Below the pieces are notes generated by a model that made no database searches, had not been told where the DNA came from, and was given only the letters and a program-made list of their open reading frames with translations. From UBA11865 sp963749825 (lineage in GTDB: Bacteria; Chloroflexota; Anaerolineae; Promineifilales; Promineifilaceae): DNA of 64,000 nt. This document shows, one piece after another, positions 1 through 8,199 of this stretch. The stretch covers positions 558,001 through 622,000 of the forward strand of contig CAVVOI010000009.1 in the NCBI GenBank assembly GCA_963749825.1, in the 5' to 3' direction. The translations under genes were made by a program, and so were the position numbers. The stretch's first letter is position 1; every line of letters starts with the position of its first letter.

Positions 1-225
1 CCCCTCCTTGATCATGAACATTATATCATGAGCTTAGCCTGGATTGATCAAATGTCTCGTTGTGGCCGTTGTCCCCACTGTGGCCGGAGTCCATACCGTG
101 TCACAATAATTTCTCCAGGCAAAGTTTGTTCAAATGCAATCTTTACATGGAAACCTATCGCATTTCTGAAGGCGCATATTTTTCTGGAGCAGAAGTGACC
201 GTGTCGAATTGGCTGGGTCTATGCT

Positions 226-1164
226 TCAATCCAGGTCCATTACACAGCGAAAGCCAACCTTGTGGCGCGTATAGTCGGGGCTATTCTCGCCGCGGTTACT
301 ACTTCGAAGGTCGTCCGGCGTATCCAGCCAACAGCCTCCTTTAGGGATATGAGCATCACCTTCGTCTGGGCCAACCGGATTTACTTGCGGGTCAACAGAA
401 AAGTAACCAAACCAATCAACTACCCATTCCCGTACATTTCCCGCCATGTCAAGTGCACCGCACCAACTTGCGCCTTCGGGAAAACTGCCAACCGGTGCAG
501 TCTCCGGATATCCATCGTCGTAAGATGGATCGATTACGCCAGCAGAACAAGAGGCATCGCAGTAGTTGGCGCGGGATGGTTCAAAGTCCTCTCCCCAAGG
601 GTAGGTTAGGCTTTCCGGCCCCCTTGCCGCGTACTCCCATTCAGCCTCAGTGGGGAGACGCCCTCCTGCCCACGAACAATACTCAACCGCTTGATCTCTT
701 GTAACCCAGACCACGGGATAATCCGAATAGGCCGTATCGTTGAAATAGGATTCTCGCGTGAAGGATCCTGTATCGGAAGGAGGAGAACATGCCTTTTCTT
801 CGAGACAATGCGCATATTGCCGGTTTGTGACTTCTGTGAGGTCGATCCAGAAAGCGTCGAGCTTCACTGTATGAATTGGCATTTCGTTGGCGAAGGATGT
901 TCCCTGGCACACGCCTGGGCCTAGGGAGACTTTGGCTTGCTTGCAGAGCTGGAGAGCGTAACGCATGCCAATATGATCTATCCCCATCAAGAAATCTCCT
1001 GGAGGTACAAAGACCATTGTCATTCCATCTGTCTGCCTCAGTCGGATATCGTTCAATTGGGGTTTGGCATCAGGTGGACCTGCAGGAGCGCATTGATAGA
1101 GCAGGCTGGTGAGGATGATTGATAGCAGGATTTGAAGAGTCGTGGTGGTTGGGAGATATTTCAT
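226..1164 (-). CDS. FGE/sulfatase-modifying-factor-like lipoprotein
   Basis: About 312 residues. The N-terminus has a hydrophobic stretch ending in the lipobox LYQC, so it is probably an exported lipoprotein. The rest matches the formylglycine-generating-enzyme (SUMF1/FGE-sulfatase) fold: an opening VFVPPGDFLMG, then WIDLTEVTNRQYAHCL, RLPTEAEWEYAARG, a YPWG turn, and a closing GNVREWVVDW with KGGCWLD and VGFRCV. Members either oxidise a sulfatase Cys or are C-type-lectin-like binding domains. No sulfatase gene is nearby, so the substrate is unknown. The Ca-binding and core signature residues look intact. It stands alone on its strand, and no strong SD is visible at the start. Confidence 0.85.
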   Translation of the reverse strand: MKYLPTTTTLQILLSIILTSLLYQCAPAGPPDAKPQLNDIRLRQTDGMTMVFVPPGDFLMGIDHIGMRYALQLCKQAKVSLGPGVCQGTSFANEMPIHTVKLDAFWIDLTEVTNRQYAHCLEEKACSPPSDTGSFTRESYFNDTAYSDYPVVWVTRDQAVEYCSWAGGRLPTEAEWEYAARGPESLTYPWGEDFEPSRANYCDASCSAGVIDPSYDDGYPETAPVGSFPEGASWCGALDMAGNVREWVVDWFGYFSVDPQVNPVGPDEGDAHIPKGGCWLDTPDDLRSSNRGENSPDYTRHKVGFRCVMDLD

Positions 1165-1670
1165 GATGTTTCTGGCTGGCCATTTACCGCGCTGTTGCCA
1201 AGCAACTCCATTAGAATTCTAAGGACTTACAGGGAAAGAAGTCAAGATGATGAAAGTCATCTCTACATTTGGCTGACAAGTTGACTTTCTAACCATAGGG
1301 CATGTAAAGTGATTCATTTCCGAACTCCCTAAGGTAATTCTATGTCAGCGCACCTCTGGATTTCGGAAAAGAATTTGATTTGAAGAGTAAGGAAATACAC
1401 CATTAAGTCAGAACGCTCGGGAGAGATAAAACAACGCGCACTGCCTAATATTCAATTGTGAAGATAAGTATGGTCGCCAGTAACCAGTTTGTGCCTGATG
1501 ATCACATATTAGTGGGAAAACCTATCATAATTTCCTCGTTTACTTTTCGGCTCTCTTCGTACTATAGGCCCTGTATAGATCCAAGGTCCATAACCTGTGG
1601 CCTACCTTTGTATTGTTGAGTTCTGAAGATCGGGTTTGCAGCAGCTAACTCTGTTCGGGCGTTTGATTGT
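1165..1670. other. Gene-free stretch
   Basis: About 500 bases between the FGE-like lipoprotein and the decayed SLC13 copy. It is AT-richer than its surroundings and broken by stops in all frames. I see no convincing gene, RNA or repeat in it. Confidence 0.5.
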
Positions 1671-1885
1671 GGTCAGAATGACCAGAATATGGGCAGGACG
1701 ATCAGCACGATGACGAAAACGAGGATCGTTAAGGGCAGCCCGATCATGATGGCCACTGCAATCGGCACTTTTTTAATTCTTGGGTCTTATTGGTCCGCCT
1801 CAGTAAGAACGACGAAGTCTGGGTCGCTGCCCGACAAACGGAACTTTTCACGAGTGCCCTTAAGGAGCAAGGCATCCCCGAACCA
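1671..1885 (-). pseudogene. Decayed, internally deleted copy of the SLC13/RCK_C permease
   Basis: This stretch is a second, degenerate copy of two separate parts of the permease gene at 4431-6770. Bases 1671-1740 align with 4433-4503 (the 3' end of that gene). Bases from about 1741 to 1885 align with about 4990-5125 (end of the fourth RCK_C domain and the start of the last membrane domain). The roughly 490 bases between are missing. In the parent the deletion endpoints lie at two short direct repeats, CCGACCTTGATG (4498) and CCGACCATGATG (4984). The residues GDALLL, then SGSDPDFVVLTEADQ, are still readable. It has no start and cannot encode a transporter. Confidence 0.85.
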
Positions 1886-1973
1886 AAGTCCTGATGAAGG
1901 CCACGCGCTATATCCAAATGAGTGAATGGCGCCGCGTCGGATGATTGGAACTATCGGCTGGTATTGAAAAAGG

Positions 1974-2190
1974 TTAGTGTATCTGGTCATCTAAAACAAA
2001 CAACCCTTCTTGAACCTTATTCTGCTGCTTGATGAGCCAGTTCATGACTTCTTTTTGGCTCTTGCCGGATTCGGTCCGGGGCCTCCCTATTGGAAGTATT
2101 ATCTGGGCCAGCCAGCGACGGTTCTTCTCATCGCAATAAAGAGAACCTTCGCCTTTTGCCCTTCTTTTCACCTTTTCTCTTTTGACGTCT
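1974..2190 (-). pseudogene. N-terminal fragment of a tyrosine integrase
   Basis: About 70 readable residues: KRRAKGEGSLYCDEKNRRW, then QIILPIGRPRT, then KSQKEVMNWLIKQQNK and a stop. This is the N-terminal arm-binding (AP2-like) domain pattern of phage and ICE integrases (GEGSI, W, GKRK, T, KTKKEA). The catalytic domain is absent. No start codon with an SD is seen at the family's usual N-terminus; the open frame only runs upstream into the neighbouring gene. It lies beside the decayed permease copy, so the pair mark an old integration or deletion scar. The assignment rests on pattern recognition only. Confidence 0.6.
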
Positions 2191-2230
2191 AATTGGCTCT
2201 CGTTAAAAAAGACATCTATGATGACCAAAG

Positions 2231-4096
2231 TCAGCTTCTGAGTAATTCCAACGCATCCTGACCATCCGGCTCGATCAAAACCCTTTCCCCAGTGGGGAGC
2301 CAATAAAATCCCAATCTAATTCTGAGATCATTGGAGGAAATACCGTCCGGAACTTGCAATTCGAATTCGTCGGTGAATTGCGCATCGGGTTGCCAGCAGG
2401 TAGTAGGCCAGCGTCCATCCAAAGGCTGTCCGTCAGCCTGAGCCACCAGTCTACCCACATCATCTACCCCGTGCACGAAAATAGTATAGGGCTTATCAAT
2501 TTGTGTATCAGTCGTCCAGACAGTTTTCACTCGTAACACATTACCTGATTTATTGGTTCCTCTCACGATTGTTGCGTCCAGCAATATGGGTCCCTCCTGC
2601 CACCGCACTGGCTCTCGATTACCATTCAGCGCAACTTGGGTCGGGGAGGGCGGTGGATCACTTAGGCCGGTTCCGACCGGGCGTAAATAAATGTTGCTAA
2701 TAAATACTTGGATAGCCATCAACAACATGATGATGATAAACAACCATTTACGTTGGGCGAGAGGACGCACGGCCGTCGCCAATGCCAACGGCATAAGAAA
2801 AGCCCATACACGGGCAACTTCTCCCTGACTCGTCCCACTGACATCAAGCACAAAAAGGCCGAGAGCAAAAGAAATGAGCAGAATATCTCCTGATTTGTGC
2901 CGCCGACCGACTGCTTCCTGGAACAGCCGGAACAGCCAAAGAACCACTATGGGAATGCCCAGAAATACGAAGAAATCGTAAACATGATAGCCCAGCCAGA
3001 GCCAGTAATTTCGTTGCAACCCATAATGGAGACTCAACGACTGTTGCATCACCGCGAAGAGATTCACATGCAATAGGAAAAGAAAGGCCCAAACAGATGC
3101 AACCCCAATCGCGGCAGAAGCGATCCCGACCAAAAACCAACGCCAGTCGAGTTGATCCCTATTGAACCAGAGCCAGACCAATCCATAGCTACCAGCGAAG
3201 CCAATCAGCGCAAAATTTCCAAATGAAAAGAAACTGGCTAGGGAGATGGTGAAGCCGGCTAGGAAGAGGAAATATAGTCGCTTTTTTGTCAAACCAGCAT
3301 GCACAAACAAGAAGCAAAATAGGGTAAATAAACCATAAAGATGGTTCCATCGGGTTGCCCATAAGGCAATGCTGGGGATCAGAGGGAAGATCAATATCGC
3401 GTTACTGGCTGCGTCTTCACCATAATGTCTCCAAGTGAGCAGATAAAGCGGGGGAATTAGTAGCGCCAACAACACCGGTACCATCATCTGCAGGGTGGCA
3501 GAAGCGATAGCTGGATTGTCCAAGGCCATCAAATCAAGATTATGGCATTGAAACGGCCGCAATTCGTCGGCAATCTCGTCTGCTAGCGTCGGTTGCCGGG
3601 CCAGTAAATCCCTAGCCCAAAGGAACAAGAGCGAAAGGCCAGGTGGATGACGCTGCGGATGTACAGGGAATTCACCCATGCGGTCTGAATAGGTTTGTAA
3701 AAACTCTCCTGGCTTGCCAGCGGTAACGCCAACATTATAGAAGCCGCCTGACAAAGTTGAAACAGTCCGGTAAAAGAGCTGCGATCGAACATCGGGGTGA
3801 TCCATGTATAGCAGCGCCAGTTGAAGAATCGGAACAGCCAGCATGGCCAAAGCAATAGAGCTAACACGTCGCGCCTGGCCCGATGATTGCTGAAGGAAGG
3901 CTGCCAGAAACACGTAAAGCATCAACAAGGTGGCTGGCAACCACAATCTATAGAGCGTGCCTGGAATCGCTCGGGCCCAGCGCCACCGGTCTGGTCCGCG
4001 CAAACCGGGCCATAAATCAAAACTGATTCCAAGTAAATAGGCAAAGGTCAAAAGCGTAGCTAATGCAATTATGATGACCGCATGTTTCCTGTACAT
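2231..4096 (-). CDS. GT-C family membrane glycosyltransferase (PMT/ArnT-like)
   Basis: 621 residues with about a dozen hydrophobic helices from residue 5 to about 460. It then has a soluble C-terminal beta-type domain (about 490-620). The GT-C hallmark HPPGLSLLFLWARDL lies after the first long extracytoplasmic loop, as in PMT/ArnT/RgtA-like enzymes that use polyprenyl-phosphate sugars. The C-terminal part (LLDATIVRGTNKSGN, PYTIFVHGVDDVGRLVAQ, LDGRWPTTCW) resembles the appended beta-sandwich seen in many Chloroflexota GT-C proteins. The start ATG follows an AAGG at suitable distance. Donor and acceptor cannot be told from sequence. It probably acts in envelope glycan or protein O-glycosylation. 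Confidence 0.75.
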   Translation of the reverse strand: MYRKHAVIIIALATLLTFAYLLGISFDLWPGLRGPDRWRWARAIPGTLYRLWLPATLLMLYVFLAAFLQQSSGQARRVSSIALAMLAVPILQLALLYMDHPDVRSQLFYRTVSTLSGGFYNVGVTAGKPGEFLQTYSDRMGEFPVHPQRHPPGLSLLFLWARDLLARQPTLADEIADELRPFQCHNLDLMALDNPAIASATLQMMVPVLLALLIPPLYLLTWRHYGEDAASNAILIFPLIPSIALWATRWNHLYGLFTLFCFLFVHAGLTKKRLYFLFLAGFTISLASFFSFGNFALIGFAGSYGLVWLWFNRDQLDWRWFLVGIASAAIGVASVWAFLFLLHVNLFAVMQQSLSLHYGLQRNYWLWLGYHVYDFFVFLGIPIVVLWLFRLFQEAVGRRHKSGDILLISFALGLFVLDVSGTSQGEVARVWAFLMPLALATAVRPLAQRKWLFIIIMLLMAIQVFISNIYLRPVGTGLSDPPPSPTQVALNGNREPVRWQEGPILLDATIVRGTNKSGNVLRVKTVWTTDTQIDKPYTIFVHGVDDVGRLVAQADGQPLDGRWPTTCWQPDAQFTDEFELQVPDGISSNDLRIRLGFYWLPTGERVLIEPDGQDALELLRS

Positions 4097-4430
4097 GTGA
4101 CCTTATTATTTTGCTACATTCTGTAAAGAAAGAGGGGTGGATTTAACACAAATCGATTTGTATAAAGCATGACTCCGATTGGACTAGGTTGTGTAGACAA
4201 ATCAATCTAAAAAGAAATCAGATAGATGATACCGAACGGAACCGCGATTGAGCAAGAAACTCTGGCCAAATTGAGGTGGTGTGACCCAGTAGTTTTACAA
4301 TACCGTTTGTTTTTTTAGACGATTGCAGTGGTGGCGAGCGCCAAAACGAGATGAGAATCCCGCCGCCGGTTTTCAGGCTGGGAGTAGGATTTACGCTCAA
4401 ACTCCTTCGATTTGGTAAAATGGGCCGAGG
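4097..4430. other. Gene-free stretch
   Basis: About 330 bases between two minus-strand genes. A 60-codon open frame on the minus strand (4218-4400) has no SD and no recognisable motif. It should contain the promoter of the GT-C gene, but no clear promoter boxes are visible. Confidence 0.4.
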
Positions 4431-6770
4431 TCAGAATGGCCAGAATATTGGCAGGACGGCTAGCACGATGACGAATACGAGAATAGTTAAGGGTAGCCCG
4501 ACCTTGATGTAGTCAGAAAAACGGTAACCACCGGGCCCCATGACCAGGACGTTGGCCGGGTGGCTGACCGGGCTGAGGAAACTGGCCGAGGCGGCGATGG
4601 CGATGGCCATCATGAAAGTGCTGGCGGAGACGTCTAAATCGGTAGCGGCCGTTATGGCGATGGGAGCCATGAGAACGACAACAGCGGCACTGGGCATGAC
4701 CTGAGAGGCTAAAACAGTTAGGACAAACAGACCTGCTAAAACAATCAATGGCCCAAAGTCGCCTAAAATGGCCATCATGCCATCGGCTAAGAATTGGGCG
4801 GCGCCGCTATTCTGCAAAGCGATGCCAAGCGGCAACATGGCAGCTATGAGGAAAACGGCCGGCCATTCAATGTAACGGTAAGCCTCATCCATCGTCAGGC
4901 TACCTGACAGCACCATGATCGTGGCTCCAATGACGGCCGCAATGGCGATCGGCAGCCAACCGATCATGACTGTCGCCAGGACTCCGACCATGATGGCCAC
5001 AGCGATCGGCGCTTTTTTAATTCTTGGTTCTTCCTGGTCCGCCTCGGTGAGAACGACGAAATCAGGGTCGCTACCTAACAGTCGAAATTTGTCCCTGGGG
5101 CCATATAAGAGCAAGGCATCCCCAAGTCGTAAATCCATCTCTCGAAAATTTCGGCGATAGGCCCGCCCTCCTCGCCAGAGAGCCAACACATTCAAGCCAT
5201 ATCTGTCGCGAAACCTCAACTCCGAAAGAGATTTGCCGGCCAAAGTCGTGTGGGGAGATAAGATCACTTCCGCCATCTGAATTCCGGCCGACTCTAGCTG
5301 CTCCAGGCTGGCCATCGATCGTTCATATTCCAGCTCCTCCAGGCCCCGAATCGAGGCTAGATTTTCCGCAGAACCATGAACTACCAGTATATCGTCTGAT
5401 AAGAGTTGCTCTGACGCTTCGGGAATCAGACGGATCTGTTCTCCGCGATTGATTTGCAGCACGGTCAAGCCAAAATTCCGGCCAAGCCTGCTATCGGCCA
5501 GGGTGGAACCTACAAGAGAAGATTCGGCTGGAATACGAACCCGCATTAAACTTTCGTTGAGTCGTAATATTTCCCTCTTATCCGGCTCGGAAAATTCGAA
5601 ATCAGCGGATTCTCGCAAAACATCAACACGTTCAGCCGCTCCTTCAATGACCAGAACATCGCCGGTTAGTAGCTGGGTAGAGCGGATCGAAGACCGTATC
5701 AGATTATCGCCACGACGGATGGCGGTGACGTTCAAACCATATTTGGCCCTAAAATTTGACTGCTCCAGTGATTGACCGGCAAAAGATGATTTTCGTGGTA
5801 GGCTGGCATCAATCAAGGCCACGCCGAACGCCCGAAGATGTTCCTCTGTATAGGCAACTTCTTCCATTATGTCAACTTGATGTAAACGAAGCGTCGCTAA
5901 TTGATCGGGTAAGCCAATGACTACTAGCCTATCGCCGGACAACAATTGTGTCTCGGGTGAGGGAGATAATTGAGATCGGCCATTTCGTATGATAGCGATG
6001 ACATTGAGGTCGACCATCGATCCAAGTTGGCTGTTGGCCAGAGTCTTGCCCCCAAGCCTGGATGTATCAGGCAGACGCAAAATCAATACCCGATCCTGCA
6101 GTCTATAGAGACGATTGAGTTCTTCGCTGTAAGCACCATTCACATCTTTTGCCGTATCACTGCGAGGAAGAAGTCTGGTCCCGATGAAGACCATGTAGAG
6201 TACACCGGCTAACATGATGATAATGCCTACCGGAGCGAAGTCGAAGAGCCGGAACGGCTCCAAGCCATAGTCTAGCAGGGCATCGCTGGCGAGGATATTG
6301 GGCGGCGTACCAATGAGTGTCATTAGCCCCCCCAGAAGTGCCCCGAAAGCCAGGGGCATCAACAGCTTCGAAGGCGACATCTTAGTCCGCCTGGCTATTT
6401 CCATCACGACAGGCAATAAGAGCGCCGCAACCCCGACATTGTTCATAAAGGCCGAAAGCAGGGAAGCAGTTAACATAATCAAAAAGAGCAGACGGAATTG
6501 ACCACTACCGGCAACGCGCATGATCTGGTTGCCTATGCCGTTGGCAACGCCCGTTCGCGCCAAACCCCCACTGAGAATAAACATGGCCCAAACCGTGATG
6601 ACGGCCGGGTTGCTGAAGCCAGACAGCGCTTCGGAAGCGGAAATCAATCCTGTAAGGAACAGGGCTCCAAGAACCATCAAAGCGACCAAGTCGACTCGCA
6701 GCCGGCCGCTAACGAAGAGGATAACGGCGACAAGGATAATTAACAGAACGAGAAGAATATCGGTAGTCAT
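4431..6770 (-). CDS. SLC13-family (DASS/CitM-like) permease with four RCK_C domains
   Basis: 779 residues. The N-terminal membrane half (about 1-200) carries the SLC13/ArsB-type signature LLSAFMNNVGVAALLLPVV and GTPPNILASDALL. Four TrkA-C/RCK_C domains follow in the cytoplasmic loop (about 220-295, 315-390, 400-475, 490-565), each with a 'L.G.tL....l...yGl.vlaI.R' core and a closing LL.GD.L.v.G. The second membrane half (about 590-779) has SQVMPSAAVVVLMAPIA and SFLSPVSHPANVLVMGPGGY. Relatives are sodium-coupled anion transporters, often for sulfate. Two RCK_C domains are usual, so four is an expansion. A decayed copy of its 3' part lies at 1671-1885. Confidence 0.9.
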   Translation of the reverse strand: MTTDILLVLLIILVAVILFVSGRLRVDLVALMVLGALFLTGLISASEALSGFSNPAVITVWAMFILSGGLARTGVANGIGNQIMRVAGSGQFRLLFLIMLTASLLSAFMNNVGVAALLLPVVMEIARRTKMSPSKLLMPLAFGALLGGLMTLIGTPPNILASDALLDYGLEPFRLFDFAPVGIIIMLAGVLYMVFIGTRLLPRSDTAKDVNGAYSEELNRLYRLQDRVLILRLPDTSRLGGKTLANSQLGSMVDLNVIAIIRNGRSQLSPSPETQLLSGDRLVVIGLPDQLATLRLHQVDIMEEVAYTEEHLRAFGVALIDASLPRKSSFAGQSLEQSNFRAKYGLNVTAIRRGDNLIRSSIRSTQLLTGDVLVIEGAAERVDVLRESADFEFSEPDKREILRLNESLMRVRIPAESSLVGSTLADSRLGRNFGLTVLQINRGEQIRLIPEASEQLLSDDILVVHGSAENLASIRGLEELEYERSMASLEQLESAGIQMAEVILSPHTTLAGKSLSELRFRDRYGLNVLALWRGGRAYRRNFREMDLRLGDALLLYGPRDKFRLLGSDPDFVVLTEADQEEPRIKKAPIAVAIMVGVLATVMIGWLPIAIAAVIGATIMVLSGSLTMDEAYRYIEWPAVFLIAAMLPLGIALQNSGAAQFLADGMMAILGDFGPLIVLAGLFVLTVLASQVMPSAAVVVLMAPIAITAATDLDVSASTFMMAIAIAASASFLSPVSHPANVLVMGPGGYRFSDYIKVGLPLTILVFVIVLAVLPIFWPF

Positions 6771-6954
6771 GGAAGCCAGTTATCTAATCCACGACCGAAG
6801 GATTAAATGGAAAGAAGTTCCTGACGTCAAAAGACTCAAGCGGTTGGATCAACTGAATATTACGTAGTTTAATTAGTGCCAGGCCAATGGTCATCGGCTT
6901 GTGGCTTATGGCTCCCCGTAGTATCATGTATAAAGAATGTTGTCCGAACCGAGA

Positions 6955-7173
6955 CTAAAAAAAGGCGCTCAAATTCCCAGTCCAGGCCAGAATCACGCAG
7001 GCTAGTGCGGCAATATTTACAAAGAGCAGAAGCGCCAAAATAAGCTTCTGTCCACCAGTTAATTGGCCAAAGAAGCCACCTGAACTCTCGCTGACTGGTT
7101 CCCCTTCCAAATCATCATAGACGCTGCTGGCTCGAGTACTTTGTTCGCGTAGACTTTCAAGTTCTTCGTCCAC
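6955..7173 (-). CDS. Small single-pass membrane protein
   Basis: 72 residues starting at GTG, placed by a good upstream SD (GGGAGG, then AAAATA, then GTG). The first half is acidic and polar (MDEELESLREQSTRASSVYDD). A Gly-rich turn (SSGGFFGQLTGGQK) leads into one C-terminal membrane helix (LILALLLFVNIAALACVILAW). Probably anchored with the N-terminus in the cytoplasm. It lies 75 bases downstream of biotin ligase on the same strand and may be co-transcribed. I do not recognise a family. Confidence 0.7.
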   Translation of the reverse strand: MDEELESLREQSTRASSVYDDLEGEPVSESSGGFFGQLTGGQKLILALLLFVNIAALACVILAWTGNLSAFF

Positions 7174-7247
7174 TATTTTCCTCCCAAACTACCGGAAAAG
7201 TATATAAAAATTGGACAGAGCAAGGCTACCCTAATTTACATAAATTG

Positions 7248-8051
7248 TCAACTACGCAAGCTAACATCAGCGGCCGAAAAGTGATGCAATTTGCCATTGT
7301 CTTCTCGTACAAGAAGCCGTCCCGCCGGATCTGTGCCTTCGGCCATGCCTTCTATGATTCGATCGTTGTTGGCTTCGCTTACCCTAACAGCTTTATTGAG
7401 GCCAAACAAGGAATTGTTCCATTCCTGGTAAGGGGAATGGCCTGATTCTGCCCGGCCGTAAAGAATCTCCACGTTTCTTAGAATTTCGACGAGTAGCCCG
7501 ATTCTGGAGACGGGCCTGCCTGTTTCGACGAGTAAACTGGTTGCCGGCGTATATCCTTCCGGTAGCTGCTGCTCAAGTATATTCACGTTTAAGCCTATCC
7601 CCATTACAGCATGGGAAAATCTTTCACCCGTCAGATTTCCTTCCAGCAGGATGCCGCCGAGCTTGGACCAATGTCCGCGTTGCTCCAGACCGATATCGTT
7701 CGGCCACTTTAAACCCGCGGCTAGGCTTGTTGTTGTAGATATCGCTTTGATGCATGATAATGCGCCGATCATCATCAACCAGTTGGCCTGTCCGGCCGGC
7801 CAATCAGGCCGGAACAACAAGGAAAAGAGCAGCGATGTCCCGTAGGGCGCTAACCAACTTCGACCCAATCTACCTTTCCCTTTTTGTTGGTAGTCCGTGA
7901 TTACCAGGGTGCCGGCAGGTTCACCCCTGCCCGCCATCTCGCTCAAAATAACATTAGTAGACTGGACCACCGGGTAATAGATGCAGTTCCGTCCTAGCCA
8001 TTCGGTATCGATGGCATTAACGATATGGCGCTGACTTAAAACATTCATCAT
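7248..8051 (-). CDS. birA: Biotin-[acetyl-CoA-carboxylase] ligase, monofunctional
   Basis: 267 residues. It activates biotin with ATP and transfers it to the biotin carboxyl carrier protein. Family features: YYPVVQSTN near the N-terminus, the biotinyl-AMP loop QQKGKGRLGRSW, LKWPNDI, KLGGILLEG and MGIGLNVN, then a short C-terminal beta domain ending LLVREDNGKLHHFSAADVSLR. The winged-helix repressor domain of the E. coli type is missing, so this is a class I (enzyme-only) ligase. The first of two adjacent ATGs follows AGAGG at six bases. The gene lies divergent to ftsK. Confidence 0.93.
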   Translation of the reverse strand: MMNVLSQRHIVNAIDTEWLGRNCIYYPVVQSTNVILSEMAGRGEPAGTLVITDYQQKGKGRLGRSWLAPYGTSLLFSLLFRPDWPAGQANWLMMIGALSCIKAISTTTSLAAGLKWPNDIGLEQRGHWSKLGGILLEGNLTGERFSHAVMGIGLNVNILEQQLPEGYTPATSLLVETGRPVSRIGLLVEILRNVEILYGRAESGHSPYQEWNNSLFGLNKAVRVSEANNDRIIEGMAEGTDPAGRLLVREDNGKLHHFSAADVSLRS

Positions 8052-8199
8052 GGGAAACCTCTGGGATTGGTTATAGTGCTATGGACTTTCCATATTATCA
8101 TTATTTTGTTGCGTTTCGAAAGAAAGTAGCTGATCATAGCAGGTAGAAAAAATAGTAATCATCGTGATTCAGTAGATTCAGGTGTACCATATATAGGAC

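Noticed and set aside
52..198. 48-codon Cys-rich frame beginning MSRCGRCPHCGRSPYR
   Set aside because: It has CxxCPxC near the start, but no good SD, and the rest has no zinc-finger order; probably chance in GC-poor DNA.
4218..4400. 60-codon minus-strand frame in the GT-C/permease gap
   Set aside because: No SD, no family features.
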